In this document: positions 47,140 to 58,176 of the stretch, in pieces
How the letters are laid out: every line of letters starts with the position of its first letter
How positions within the stretch are numbered: position 1 is the stretch's first letter
Source: Delphinus delphis
Lineage: Eukaryota; Chordata; Mammalia; Artiodactyla; Delphinidae
Assembly (NCBI RefSeq): GCF_949987515.2
Contig: NC_082699.1
Location: forward strand, 76,232,281-76,296,280
Length of the DNA: 64,000 nucleotides
Reading direction: 5' to 3'
Notes under the pieces: generated by a model
What the model was told of the DNA's origin: nothing
Databases searched by the model: none
What the model saw: the letters and a program-made list of their open reading frames with translations, nothing else
Translations under genes and position numbers: made by a program

Positions 47140-47860
47140 CAAAACTGAGCACTCTAGACGCGTCCAGATGACCAACAGGCACATGAAGAGGTGCTCAACA
47201 TCACTAACCATCAGGGAGATGCAAACCAAAACCACAATTAGACGTAACCTCACACGCGTTAGAGTGGCTATTACCAAAAGACAAGGAACAACAAGTGCTG
47301 GAGAGGGTGTGGAGAAGAGGGAAGCCCTGTGCACTGTTGGGGGGAATGTAAATTAGTGCAGCCACAATGGAGAACAGTATGGAGGTTGGTCAAAAAAAAA
47401 AAAAAAAAAAGGAACTACCACATGATCCAGCAACCCCAATGCTGGGTATTTACCCAAGGAAAATGAAAACACTACCCTGAAAAGACACATGCGCCCCCAT
47501 GTTCACTGCAGCATTATTTACAACAGCCAAGCCATGGAAGGCCCCTAAGTGCCCCGGGATGCAACAATGGATAAAAAATAGTGGTACACATACAAGAGAA
47601 CAGCAGACAGCCATAAGAAGAAGGACACTGTGCCATATGCAACAAGGATGAGCCTCGAGGGCGTCATGCTAAGTGCAATACGTCAGACAGAGAAAGACAA
47701 GGTACCGCATAATCTCATTTATGATACGGGATCCAAAAAAACCTGAACTCGTAGGTAGAGCGAACAGATTGGTGGTTGACAGAGGAGACAGGGGTGGGAG
47801 GTGGATGAAATGGGTAAAGGTGGTGAAAACGTTAAAAAAACAAGTTGGACATTCTCTGTC
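47140..47860 (+). mobile_element. Older L1 fragment (ORF2 end and 3' UTR)
   Basis: Text of the L1 ORF2 end: gatgaccaacaggcacatga, caaccccaatgctgggtatt, then gcaacaaggatgagcctcga. Interrupted by an A run at 47392-47410 and many substitutions. No intact reverse transcriptase frame. Confidence 0.8.
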
Positions 47861-48594
47861 GAAGGTCAGAACCCAGGTGGCCAGATGTCCAGTGCTGGGT
47901 CCTGTTCTCCCCACACCACCCAAGTGTGTCAGCCACAGAAAGCAGCACTCAGGTGTGATCCGTTCCCTCTTGCACACTAACTGTACCTGATGCTCATGAA
48001 TGACATTACACATTCATGCATGTTTTATATGCTTATATATGTTTTCATGTTTATTTTAATGCATGTATAAAAACATACGTTTTTATAAATGTGAGGCACT
48101 CCTCTAAGTGCTGCAAATACAAAAAGAATGTTCTTACAGACTTACATTTTAGTGGAGATAACAAAAGTAAACAAATTCTCAAATAAGAAAAATATAAGTC
48201 CTCTACAGAAAATTAAAATAGGCTGGTGTGAGAGTGACAGGATGTCTATTTTGGGGTGGATGATTAGGGCACAAGAGTTCTTTGTTTTTTTTTTTTTGAA
48301 AAATCAACCTCGTGCAAGCTTTTGAGTGTCCAAGCGCCTCAGGAGCCTGGAGCCAGGCTGGTTCTGCTTTGGATCATTCAGGGTTCAGATGCACTTGTAG
48401 CAGTGCCCGCTCCAGCCGAGACAGCACTCCCGGGCCCCAACGCCCTGCTCAGACAAGCAGGAGGAAATCTGAACCTCAGAAAGGCTTGAGTACCTTCTCT
48501 ACCTCCACCTAAGGCAGGAAGCAGTGGGGCAATGAGTGCCTAACACCCGCCTCAGGGGGCAGCAACCATCTCCCAGGGCTATGGGCTCTGCAAG

Positions 48595-48708
48595 ATGGGG
48601 GTGGGGAAGGGGGTGGGGGTGGGCGTGGGGGTGGGCGTGGGGATGGGGGTGGGGAAGGGGGTGGGGATGGGGGGGGAAGGGAGTGGGGATGGTGGTGGGG
48701 AAGAGGGT
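48595..48708 (+). repeat. G-rich (GGGGTGGGN)n repeat, quadruplex candidate
   Basis: Over 110 nt of runs of three to eight G separated by T, A or C on the plus strand, which is the template strand of the collagen gene. Could form G-quadruplexes. The reverse reading gives Pro/His-rich frames that are not genes. Confidence 0.85.
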
Positions 48709-49984
48709 GCCTGGCTCCTGCCCCTCCCCTTTCACTATGTCATTGTGGAAAAATACCAGCTTTGTCCAAAATGAATGCATTCACCTCGCCACAGATTACA
48801 CTGTCTGCCGGTTGCTAATCTCTAAAATAAAGGGCCCGGATCCCTTTCCCCGCCCCGTGTTTTAGTCTCAGTATCTCAATTCCCAGGTGCCTGTGGCTTG
48901 TCACTTCTCATCTCTTCTCTTGTCACAGCCTGAGCGCTGACAGTAGCAGCTCTCAGAGTGACGTTTCAATTGAAGCAGGGAACGGCAGGTCACAGTGTGG
49001 GGAGGAGAGGGATACTGTTTTGAATCAGTCATCATCCTGTCTCAGGCTTTCCTGACTCAGCCCACAGGCTGACTGAACAGGAAGCTGCCCCCCAGCCCAC
49101 GCCAACATCACCGTTTGTCTCTGTCGTCTGTCCACAGGTAAAGCCACTGAGGAGCAACACCCCCGGGATGGAGCAGCTCAAGTCAGGAGATCACCAATGA
49201 CACTGGAGGGACGGGGTCCCTAGGGACACGCTTGGCCATCGTACCCCATTCGCTGGAGGAGGCAGGACGCGAGAGGAGCCCTCCTGTGCGCCCCAGCACA
49301 CCCTCTGTTAACACCCTCACCACCCCGCCTTGTGACTCACGGCTCACCCTCCTCTGCTAGACACTGGGTCTCTCAGGCCAAGGGCTCCGCCCCTGCTTCA
49401 GCGTCCCCCCTGCCTGGCAGACCACCTGGCCCAGGACGGGCGCTCCTCCCAGCCACGCCCACCCCCCACCCCCGTCTGGGCCACGCCCTCTTCCCTTTCT
49501 CTTTGGGTCACTGCCATCATCCCCTCCCTAATCGCTCTCCTCCTGCTGCAGTCTGTTCTCAACACGGTGGCCAGATGGATGCGTTTAGAATGTAACTTGG
49601 GCCACGCCACGTCTGCACCCCAAATCCTGTATGAACAAACTGCAACCAGAAATGTATGAGACAGTCCAGGAAACGGTGAACCCAAAGTGAATACACAAAG
49701 AAACTTTTTCATAGATTTAGGTGGGATGACGGTATTAAGGTTTTGTTTCTTTTACGTACGTGCTGAAATATTTAGAGACGCAATGTGATGCTGTTTGAAA
49801 TTGCTTCAAACTCACCCAGCAGTGGGTGCTAGTGGGTGAGGGTGTGAAACCCACTGGCCAGTGACTTGGCAAGCGCTGCAATGGGCTTGGGGGATAAGGG
49901 GGTTACTTCACTTTTCTATTTTTGTATATGTTTAAATTTTTTCATAATAAAACAGTTTTGAACACACTCAACAGCCCCACGTCG

Positions 49985-50415
49985 CTCACAGTAAAAGCCA
50001 AGACCCTCACAATGGCCCACGAGGCCCGACACGAACCTGCTCCCAGTTCTAGGACTTCGCCTCCTCCATGCTGGGCCCTTGCTCGCTCTGGCCACACAGG
50101 CCTCTGTGCTGACACACAGCAGCCTCCTGCCTCAGGGCCTTAGCTCTAGCTGTTTCCTCTGCCTGCTCTGCTCTCCCCTCAGCTACCCGTACAGCCAACT
50201 CCCTCACCTCCTGAGAACCCGCCAGAACAGGACTTTCTCCGTGGCTCTCCAGAATTGTTTATTTAAATGCTAATCAGCACGATTCTTTTCCTTGCCACCA
50301 GAATGTAAGCATCTTGAAGGCAGGGATCTTTATTCTTCTCACTGAAGGACCCCACTTGCCTAGAACCATGCCCATCACCCAGTAAATGATGAAGAAATAT
50401 TTGCTGAACCAATGA
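49985..50415 (+). repeat. L2 LINE 3' end
   Basis: Characteristic text: ctgcctcagggccttagctc, tgtttcctctgcctgctctg, gaatgtaagcatcttgaagg and an end reading aatatttgctgaaccaatga. Orientation plus. Confidence 0.8.
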
Positions 50416-50689
50416 ATTTGTGGAAGGAAGGAAAAGGGAGCAAAGAAGATGCAGGGATGGGAGAAGGGCTAGTAGAAGAAAAATGGCAGAGATGGGAAAG
50501 GACAAGAGAAACAGAAAAAGAAGAGAAATCAGGCCAGGGTCCTCGTAGGACGCTGGCAGAGGCTGAAGTAAAAGCCGCGTGTGTGGCCCTTCCACTTACA
50601 CACGCGCTTCCGAGCTGGAGACCGGGGAGCCGGATAAAAGCGGATGGACGTGAGCAAGTGTCCTCTCGGGGGGGGGGGCCTCCCTGTGT

Positions 50690-51000
50690 CTGAATTACTC
50701 TCTTCAGTGTCCCCATCTGTTCCTGCTGAAATCCGCTCACTCCTGCGAGGCTGCCTCATATACCACGCTCCCTGTTCCCAGCCCCATGGCCTCTCTCCGC
50801 CGAGCTCCCTCTGTCCTCTCTACACTTACAGTCTTTACTGGTCCCCACGGAGGCATCTGGCTTCACTGTTCATGTGTCTCAAGTCCCACGGGCTGTGAGC
50901 TCCCGGTGGCGGAGACCATAATCTCTTCAGGGATCCCAGAGCATTTAGCGCAGCACCTGTGCTTCGTCAGGGCACTCATGGGCTGACGGACTAAACTCAT
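50690..51000 (+). repeat. L2-like LINE fragment
   Basis: The 3'-end style text gggctgtgagctcccggtgg followed by gagcatttagcgcagcacct fits the L2 3' end. Preceded by an 11-G run at 50668-50678. Confidence 0.5.
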
Positions 51001-51109
51001 GGACTAAACGTCAGTCACATAAGGCACAGGATTGCTGTTTTCTCCTAAGACTGTGCATGAGTGTGTCAGGAGAATGAGTGCCGTGACAGCTGCCACGTCC
51101 TGCTGCCCA

Positions 51110-51285
51110 CCAAGGGCCCTGTGCTGGGCACTTTTTCTCACAACAACTCAGCCGGCTGGGGTGCCTTCCCACCATAACAAAGTAAAGAGGCTCAGAGAGG
51201 TTGGGTGTCTTAAAGGGTCACACAGCTGCTGAGAAGTAGAGCTGAGCTTCAAACCCAGGTGCATCTTGCTGCAAAGTCCAGGATA
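51110..51285 (-). repeat. MIR SINE
   Basis: Reverse MIR: aaagaggctcagagaggttg, then gtcacacagctgctgagaag, then ttcaaacccaggtgcatctt. Well-preserved order. Confidence 0.8.
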
Positions 51286-51910
51286 ATCACTCCATACAGA
51301 GGCAAAGGCAACCCAGCTTTGACCCATCTGACTGACAGTGAAACTGAGGCCAGGGCTGGTGATGTTAAGTGGGAGGCGACATATCCAAGGTCTTCTAGTA
51401 GGATAAGTGACTTCTCCCACCCGCCCTACCTTCATGACACCCTACCATGCTCCAGAACAAGCCTTCACAGTAAGCTCCTCTTAGAATCCTGAGATTTCAA
51501 GAGTGTTACAGGATGCAGAGGTGCTTGGAAACCAAAAGAGGAAGTTCACTGGTGGGTAAGGACAGGTTGGAGTCTGTGCTGAGTCACAGAAAGAGGTCAG
51601 CCCACTTCAGAACTGAAGATGTACAGTGTGATCAGTGGGCCCAACCACCTTGGACAGAGTGAATCCCAGCAAATCTGTGACACCATCCACTTCACTGAGC
51701 TATGGAATCTCCAGGTCATATGTGAAGCCATACACGGGACTGCAGCAGCCTCTGCCAGATGCCAGCACCCTCATTTCCACCCATCTGTCAGGTCACCCGG
51801 ACTCTGAACTAAAACCTCCAAGGGCAATGAGCTCACGACCACCAGGGGCTGCCTCACGGTCTCTGGATGCATGTGCCCTGGAGCTGTTTTCTTAAGTGAA
51901 CCAGTAAAAG

Positions 51911-51923
51911 ATGCTACAAGCTT
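51911..51923. repeat. Left target-site duplication of the L1 at 51924
   Basis: atgctacaagctt is repeated as atgttacaagctt (one mismatch) at 52830-52842, right after the A-rich end of the L1. This supports an L1-mediated insertion, though the same bases also precede another L1 piece at 35146. Confidence 0.6.
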
Positions 51924-52151
51924 CACTATTCACAAGAGCCAAGACACGGAAACAACCTAAATCTCCACCGACAGACAAACAGGTAAAGAAGACACGGTGT
52001 ATACATACAATGGAATTATTACACAGCCATAAAAAAGAATGAAATAATGCCATTTGCAGCAACCTGGATGGACCTAGAGATTATCACACTAAGTGAAGTG
52101 AGTCAGAAAGAGAAGTACAAATATCATAGGATAGCACTTATATGTGGAATC

Positions 52152-52166
52152 TAAAATATGACACAA
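52152..52166. repeat. Target-site duplication, left copy
   Basis: taaaatatgacacaa, a 15-nt exact duplicate of 52509-52523. It lies inside the L1 and marks the SINE insertion site. Confidence 0.9.
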
Positions 52167-52508
52167 GGGGCTTCCCTGGTGGCGCAGTGGTTAAGAATCC
52201 GCCTGCCAATGCAGGGGACATGGGTTCGAGCCCTGGTCCGGGAATATCCCACATGCCGCGGAGCAACTAAGTCCGTGCACCACAACTACTGAGCCTGCGC
52301 TCTAGAGCCCACGAGCCACAACTACTGAAGCCCACACACCTAGAGCCCGTGCTCCGCAAGGAGAAGCCACTGCAATGAGAAGCCCGCGCACCGCAACAAA
52401 GAGTAGCCCCCGCTCGCTGTGACTAGAGAAAGCCCGCGTGCAGCAACGAAGACCCAACGCAGCCAAAAATAAATAAATAAATAAAATAAATTTATAAAAA
52501 AAATAAAA
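52167..52508 (+). mobile_element. CHR-type SINE (tRNA-derived), full length
   Basis: Starts ggggcttccctggtggcgca, with a tRNA-like head: box A region (gtggcgcagtggtt) and box B region (gggttcgagccctgg). It continues through the long CHR body (gagcccacgagccacaacta) into an AAATAA-rich tail. Flanked by a perfect 15-nt duplication. The longer body resembles the CHR-1/Bov-tA-like group. Non-autonomous, moved by L1 enzymes. Confidence 0.9.
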
Positions 52509-52523
52509 TAAAATATGACACAA
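52509..52523. repeat. Target-site duplication, right copy
   Basis: Exact match to 52152-52166. The L1 text resumes after it, so the SINE is younger than the L1. Confidence 0.9.
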
Positions 52524-53149
52524 ATGAACTTATCTACAAAACAGACCCACAGACATAGAGAACAGACTTGTGGTTGCCAAGGGGCAGGAGGGCGGGGAGG
52601 GGATGAAGTGGGCGTTTGGGGTGAGCACATGCAAACTAGTATATATAGAGTGGATAACAACAAGGTCCTACTGTAGAGCACAGGGAATTATATTCAGTAT
52701 TCTGTGATAAACCATATGGACAAGAAAATGAAAAAGAATGTATATATATGGATAACTGAATCATTTTGTTGTAGAGCAAAAATTAACATTGTAAATCAAC
52801 TGTAATTGAATAAAACAAACTAAAAAACTATGTTACAAGCTTAAGGGCTCGAGGTCAGGAAACGTGAGCTAAGCCCTGACTCTGCGCCAGGCACGTGCTG
52901 GGAACTGAGGACAGAGTCGAGGCCAGTCCCAGCTTGCCGTGAGGGCGCTGAGGAGAGAGCTGCCACGCCCTCCACCTTAAAACACAGTGTCAGGAGCCGT
53001 GCCTATTGGTGGATTCAAACCCATAAGGTGTGCACCGTTTGGATAAAAAGACAAGGGCTGAATGAAATGAAATACCATAAGACATTATGACATGGTATTC
53101 AAAAATAATGAAGATGTTTAGATCGGAGTGGCTAACAGCCTACTGGCAG

Positions 53150-53430
53150 ACCTCTATTCTTTCATTGCTATTTTTTCTTATTCTTTCCTTAAGACTTAGC
53201 TCAAACATTACCACTTTCAGGAAGCCCTGGCTGGCCCCCAGGTTGGGTCAGTTGCCCCTTCCCTGTGTTCTCTCAGTACTGGGCATCCTCTACTGGGGCT
53301 CTGATCACACAGGGATGTGAGTTTCTATATACATGACTCATGGCAGACCACAGACTCATCTGCATGAGATGACCCAGGACCCAGCTCAAGGCTGAACACA
53401 TAGCCCATCCTCAACCATTGTTGATGAACT
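53150..53430 (+). repeat. L2 LINE 3' fragment
   Basis: Text of the L2 3' end: agcccaggaagcc-like part reading tcaaacattaccactttcag then gaagccctggctggccccca, and a tail resembling gctgaacacatagcccatcc. Worn; boundaries approximate. Confidence 0.65.
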
Positions 53431-53572
53431 CAATCTAACCCTTCAATCTGCTTCCAATATTCATCCCAAGCTCCCAAGACTGGGGTCATCTCCTCTGTCT
53501 GAGCAGCTAAAATGGGGGGTGGGGGCAGTGTGGCTGAGTTGGGGCACCAGAAAGGAAAGACAGTTTACTTAC

Positions 53573-53626
53573 TCGGAGACCTTGCGAACCAGGAGGTCCA
53601 TCCTTGCCTCCTGGACCCATCAGACC
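53573..53626 (-). CDS. COL22A1: COL22A1 exon, GLMGPGGKDGPPGSQGLR (54 nt)
   Basis: Six triplets. The acceptor is tccttctaaag, with AAG instead of the usual CAG; the donor is GTAAGTA. Phase 0. Both flanking introns are long (3.8 and 13 kb). Confidence 0.88.
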
Positions 53627-54189
53627 CTTTAGAAGGAGGAGAAAGGGGAAAAAACAAGAGAGACAGACCACGGTAAATACTGAGTAAAGACCACAGGATA
53701 TACTTGGCCCTGTCACTCTCATTGGATAGGAGAATACCATCCCATTCCAGTGGGGAAACTGGGAGGTTGGAAGGGAAAAAAATATCCTATTCCCTCAAAT
53801 CTACAACACTTAAAATATGTGCACCTATCTGATGTAATTAAGTGTGATTAACAACCAAGGTGTAGGCACCATCATTCACACTTGAAAGATGAGTACAGTA
53901 AGGACCACAGGCCTCGCATCACTGCTTTGTAAAAAGTGCACACAAAAGAGGTGCCTGGAATCCAAGTGTCTTTAGCTCTAAGCCTGGTGCCTTTGCCCCT
54001 GTATCTTGCTGGTTCGGCAAGAACTGGCTTGGGTTATCTGACTCTCCATCAACTGCGATATGCAAAATGAGAGTCTGGATAAATAAATAAAATCATCTGA
54101 GAAAGATCAATTTCCACAAAGCAAAACAAACAAAAAACAAAAAGCCAACTGGTGCGGAAAGAGGTCTTGCTGACCTAAGTAAAATCCTG

Positions 54190-54380
54190 CCCGTTACACC
54201 TCACTAGGTACCTGCTGCCCGACCTCAGACAAGTCACTGGGCATCTGTGGACCTCAGTTCGCTCATCTCCAGCGTGAGGACAATAAACTTTCCTCCCGAG
54301 TGGTTGTGAGGACCACGTGAAGAATGGGTACCAAAGCCCTGACAAAGCACCGCCTGACAGCACCTGCTTTATACCCAAAT
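54190..54380 (+). repeat. MIR SINE
   Basis: Forward MIR: cctcagacaagtcactgggc, gacctcagttcgctcatctc, then tggttgtgaggaccacgtga. A second MIR-like piece (cttcagtttcctcatcttca) follows at about 54507-54526. Confidence 0.75.
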
Positions 54381-55119
54381 GTATTACTGAGGTCACCTAG
54401 AGTACGGCATGAAACGGGAATGGGAAAATGAAAACTTCAGCTCTAACGGAGAGACTCTTATCACCAACTTACGGGTGAGTTTGGGCCAGAAATTCCCCCT
54501 CTGTGCTTCAGTTTCCTCATCTTCAATTGTATGATTGTCATGCGAACAGCTACTACTGCCACATTTTGCATAACTATGAAGTGATGGAACTGTATTTAGG
54601 TCTAAGGTCTTTTCCCTTAATAACACCATAAAAATGAGTACATGAATGTACAAACTGTAGTAATTAAAGGTTTAAATCTCCCTTCCTCACAGGGGTTACT
54701 GCAGTGAGCTCAGGGCACACATCAAGGGAAGGAAGACCCTGCAGAAGTGAGTTTTCATTAAGCAACAAGAAACGTCTCACATCTGGTCTGCCCAGCTGGC
54801 CCTTCTTTATTGCACTCAAGCAAACGCTGCTAAAACTACCAGGACCTGTTTCATCCTGGGGCAAGAACCAAAGATGCAAGCCTCCTCAACAAGGATGGAG
54901 AATGCCGCACGCTGTTTATATTTAGAGAATGGGATACGTGTTCCTCTTTCTGGGATTGCTAAGCACAAACTCAAAATTTTCCATTCTCAACAGAAGTCAC
55001 TGAAGCCAGGTTCTCGATCTGATTCAATCCAAACAATATTTAGGGAACAACTGCTCTGAGGAAGGCCCTGGGCTAGGTGCTGCTGGGGATTCAAAAAAGA
55101 CAGGAATAACAATTGAGAT

Positions 55120-55340
55120 CAGTACTGGGCTTAATAAGGCTTCACAGAACAGTGCTTCCTACGTCAACTCATTTAACCCTCACAGCACATTTACGTAGGA
55201 AATGATGTCGCTGACAATGATTTCCAACTTAGGAAAGCAGAAGAGGATAAGAGGGGTAGAGTTCAAAAACCCAACGCTACTTGGTGGATGAATTGGGACA
55301 TGAAACCAGATGCTCTGGCTCCTAACCCCAAGTGCCTTCC
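55120..55340 (-). repeat. MIR SINE
   Basis: Reverse-orientation MIR: tcaactcatttaaccctcac then aaaccagatgctctggctcc. Order and spacing fit. Confidence 0.75.
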
Positions 55341-56194
55341 ATGGCCACACTGCTCCTTATGAGCTCAGACTGCAATCAGGTCCCACTCTGATGTCCCTCT
55401 TGAATATCTGTCATGGGGGTCCCTCCTTTGTAAGCATGTATTAAGTTCCCACCATGTGATAAACTTGTGGATTTAGAGACAGGAGGGATATTGGCTGTGG
55501 CCTTAAGAACCTCACACTCCTGGTCTCTCATCACTGCCCCCCACTTTTCACAAGGTCTTTAGGTAGGCTGTTGGGTTTCTGAACTCCTTGCAAGGGAATT
55601 TCATCACCAACACCGTGCATTGTACTCAATCCCATTCTATCAAGAGTATCTAGCCCAGAGGACCTCTTCAGAACCCTGGACAGCTCCACTGGGCTGCAGG
55701 GTTGAGGTATTCTGGTGTTTGCAAGTACTGAGGGTTCAGGACCCTCTCCTTGTCCTATACAATGGGTCACAGGAATGACACATGCAGAGAATTCTCATTA
55801 ATCTTCTAGAGATTGCAAGTGTTTACTCACAATTATTTCTTTTTCACACTCCTTTCACATGGATCAGTCCACGTGCTTTCATCCCTATATCTCCAGCCTT
55901 AATATTTCGATTGATATAAAATAAAGTATGTGACCACAAGTGCTTGAGGTTTCTTCCTTCTCTCCCTCCCTCATTTACCATAACAAAGTTTACCTGAGGC
56001 GGAAGGACTGCCCTTTATTACATCCCGGATCCCAGAGTGAGAGATCAAGAAGGCTGGCTGCCTCATGAGTTAAGCAGGGCTGAGCACTCTTAGCTTCTTA
56101 TCCCTTAGTGGGAGCCACTAAGTTTAAGTAATTCTCTCCTTTGCGCATCTCAGAGGAGATACTGCTGCACTGTGCACTCAGGTATGAAAAGAGC

Positions 56195-56420
56195 ATGGAC
56201 TAGTCTGTCAGACAGATCTGGGTTCAAAGCTCAGTTTTGCTTCTTAGCTGTATAACTTTGTGCAAGCTACTCAGTATCTCTGTACCAATGTTTTCATCGG
56301 TAAAAGCAGAAAAATAACAACTTCACCCTCGCAAACTTAATATGCAAATGTCTGCATGTAAAGTATACTACAGTACAGATGGTCAGTACTTGCCAGTTAT
56401 GCTCTGAAATATATGTGCAT
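56195..56420 (+). repeat. MIR SINE
   Basis: Forward MIR with agatctgggttcaaagctca, then cttagctgtataactttgtg and tttcatcggtaaaagcagaa in the expected order. Confidence 0.75.
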
Positions 56421-56439
56421 ATATGCACGGAGAGCTAAA

Positions 56440-56590
56440 TATCGACAGCACACTGCATTACCTGCATTATCTACTTTAAATCTCTCAACAGTTACAACAA
56501 TGGTGGAGAGCTCTGGAAACCAAGCCTTGGAAAGGTTAAGCAAGGTATCTAAGGTTACAGAGACAGAAGGGAGCTTTTCTGACCTGAACT
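56440..56590 (-). repeat. MIR SINE fragment
   Basis: Reverse-orientation MIR: cctgcattatctactttaaa, then ggaaaggttaagcaaggtat and a degenerate 'cacagctagt' part. Boundaries approximate. Confidence 0.55.
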
Positions 56591-57164
56591 TTTCGATGTG
56601 AAATTGTTCTAATTATACTGGAATTAAAAACATCTTCTAAGTTTCTTCTAGTTTTGTCCCAGCAAAAACATATACATTTATCCTAATGAGGAATGGGCCT
56701 TATCATAAATCCAATTATAAACCTGATTTATGGACATTTCAAGATAAGAGCTGTTTTATTTCCTTCAGTAGAACAGTCACTTGAAAGAAGCAACAGCATG
56801 TTACCAGGAGGAGCAAAGGTCCAATCACTGACCTGTGGAATTCACTGTATTCTTATTAATTATCCTTAGTATCTGAACTCACATCAAAAATGATCACAGA
56901 GTCCCTTTGAATGGCCTCTTCCCAAATGGTTATTTACATATCATTAAATTCTTAGCAGAGGGAGAAACCAAAGGCTGAAGTGTTCCAAACCACTGCAAAG
57001 TCAGTATTAATCAGAAACATGTGAAAAGCAAATGTGCACTGGAGATGATTCAACTGGCACTGAAGTGTCCAATGTTTTTATTCCATTTTATCTGAAGGGA
57101 AACTGAAACCGCAGACTGAACACCAGAAACCCCAATCCTGGCATGTTTGGGACTGGGAGCCCTG

Positions 57165-57330
57165 AAGGCGGGCTGCCTGGGCTTCAAGTCCAGCTCCGCA
57201 CTTGCTCACTGCATGATCCGCGCCCAGTGATTTCAGTCTTCAAGGCCCAGTTTCCTCCTGTGCTAGATGCTGACAACAACCCCTATCGCTCAGGGCGACG
57301 GGAGGAGCTTCTGAAATAACGCAGAGCTCG
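57165..57330 (+). repeat. MIR SINE fragment
   Basis: MIR order visible: gggcttcaagtccagctccg (tRNA-like part), then a worn 'cagtttcctc' segment, then GA-rich tail. It ends about 70 nt before the exon at 57399. Confidence 0.65.
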
Positions 57331-57398
57331 GAAGCGAGAATGGCTATGATTTTCCAGACCTAGAGGTGTGGACCCCGGGCTGGGGAGGGATGACTTAC

Positions 57399-57452
57399 CG
57401 GAGCGCCTGGTGGCCCAGGAGGGCCCTGGTGACCTCGTGGTCCCGGGGCTCC
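57399..57452 (-). CDS. COL22A1: COL22A1 exon, GAPGPRGHQGPPGPPGAP (54 nt)
   Basis: Six uninterrupted triplets, rich in proline at X and Y. The acceptor is tgtgttaccag and the donor GTAAGTC. Phase 0. Separated by only 269 nt from the preceding exon. Confidence 0.9.
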
Positions 57453-57721
57453 CTGGTAACACAAGTCAAACTAGAATTAGTCATGACTCCCCGTCCTTAT
57501 GCCCCGGGCCACCACCCATGACCCTTTGCTGACTCGGAGTTTTCTTCCCAAGTTCCCATAGGGGACCCAGGGTGGGAATCTGCATTCTTGGCAGAGTCAA
57601 CTTGACCTGTCTCTGAAGGGCTGCACCTGAGCTCAGCAAGCAGTGTCACCCCACGCCGGTGGCCTTCCTATTTCTGCCACCACCTAAAGCCCCACGATGG
57701 GAGGACCCACGTCCCTCTTAC

Positions 57722-57751
57722 CTGCTCGCCCTTCAGGCCCTCTCTCTGCAC
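57722..57751 (-). CDS. COL22A1: COL22A1 exon, VQREGLKGEQ (30 nt, helix interruption)
   Basis: Ten residues between the acceptor tttgtccctcag and the donor GTAAGAG. The first four residues break the Gly-X-Y pattern; the last six restore it as GLK GEQ. The exon is phase 0 and splices in frame on both sides. It is too small to be found by reading-frame length, so the splice signals and the resumed GLKGEQ are the evidence. It fits a four-residue interruption I remember at this place in human COL22A1. Confidence 0.75.
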
Positions 57752-58022
57752 CTGAGGGACAAACCAGACGTCAGCAAAGCCGGTGGCCCTTCCTTAATAG
57801 CCCCCACACTCCACTGTGTGGCACGTGGCGCACGGCATGCCGGGAGGCAGCAATTTCTGACTCGCCTCTGACTTTACCCCATTTTCAGAGGCAAAGCCTT
57901 GTATCCAGCTCGTGTCATCAGAACAGTCCCGCCTCATTCTCAGAGGCAACAACTCTCCCAACTACACAATCCTATCAGCATCTGAGTCCGTGATTCCAAC
58001 CACTGGTGACTGCATCACTTAC

Positions 58023-58067
58023 CACCGAGCCCGGTACCCCAGGAGGTCCTGCAGGCCCCATGGCACC
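58023..58067 (-). CDS. COL22A1: COL22A1 exon, GAMGPAGPPGVPGSV (45 nt)
   Basis: Five triplets, 15 residues. The acceptor is catttctccgcag and the donor a full-consensus GTAAGTG. Phase 0. The last triplet GSV is followed by the non-collagenous VQRE start of the next exon, so the helix is interrupted at this junction. Confidence 0.87.
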
Positions 58068-58124
58068 CTGCGGAGAAATGACAAACGTTCCAACAGAGGG
58101 TACTTTGTTCCCTTTGTGCACATA

Positions 58125-58176
58125 CATACGCATACGTACACACACACACGTGTGTGTGTACGTATATATATATATA
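58125..58176. repeat. ACAC/GTGT/TATA simple repeat with 20-nt perfect palindrome
   Basis: Mixed microsatellite. Positions 58140-58159 form a perfect inverted repeat, (AC)5 then (GT)5, which could form a hairpin or Z-DNA. It sits about 70 nt upstream of a COL22A1 acceptor in transcript direction. Confidence 0.8.

Larger units (their letters stand above)
51924..52829 (+). mobile_element. L1 3' end, split by a SINE
   Basis: Contains the end of the L1 3' part (gccatttgcagcaacctgga; tagagattatcacactaagt; tggttgccaaggggcaggag) and an A-rich end (taattgaataaaacaaac). 5'-truncated, about 560 nt once the SINE at 52167-52508 is removed. No intact ORF. Confidence 0.85.
40525..53572 (-). other. Intron of about 13 kb, repeat-rich
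   Basis: The longest intron in the window. It carries L1 copies at 40556-40920, 47140-47860 and 51924-52829, CHR SINEs at 46418-46629 and 52167-52508, L2 and MIR pieces, an (AC)n run, a GGT/GAT repeat and a G-rich repeat. Stretches without a recognised element include 42950-44560, 45210-46130 and 48730-49300. I searched for Gly-X-Y segments between splice signals and found none. Confidence 0.75.
53627..57398 (-). other. Intron of about 3.8 kb, mostly single-copy with MIRs
   Basis: Holds five MIR fragments (54190-54380, 55120-55340, 56195-56420, 56440-56590, 57165-57330). The stretches 53830-54150, 54600-55100, 55350-56150 and 56600-57100 show no recognisable element. No additional exon found. 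Confidence 0.75.

Noticed and set aside
47140..47860. Reverse-transcriptase-like coding remains
   Set aside because: Clearly the worn end of an L1 ORF2; no intact frame, so listed as a mobile element only.
48499..48780. Pro/His-rich reading, minus strand
   Set aside because: Translation of the G-rich repeat.
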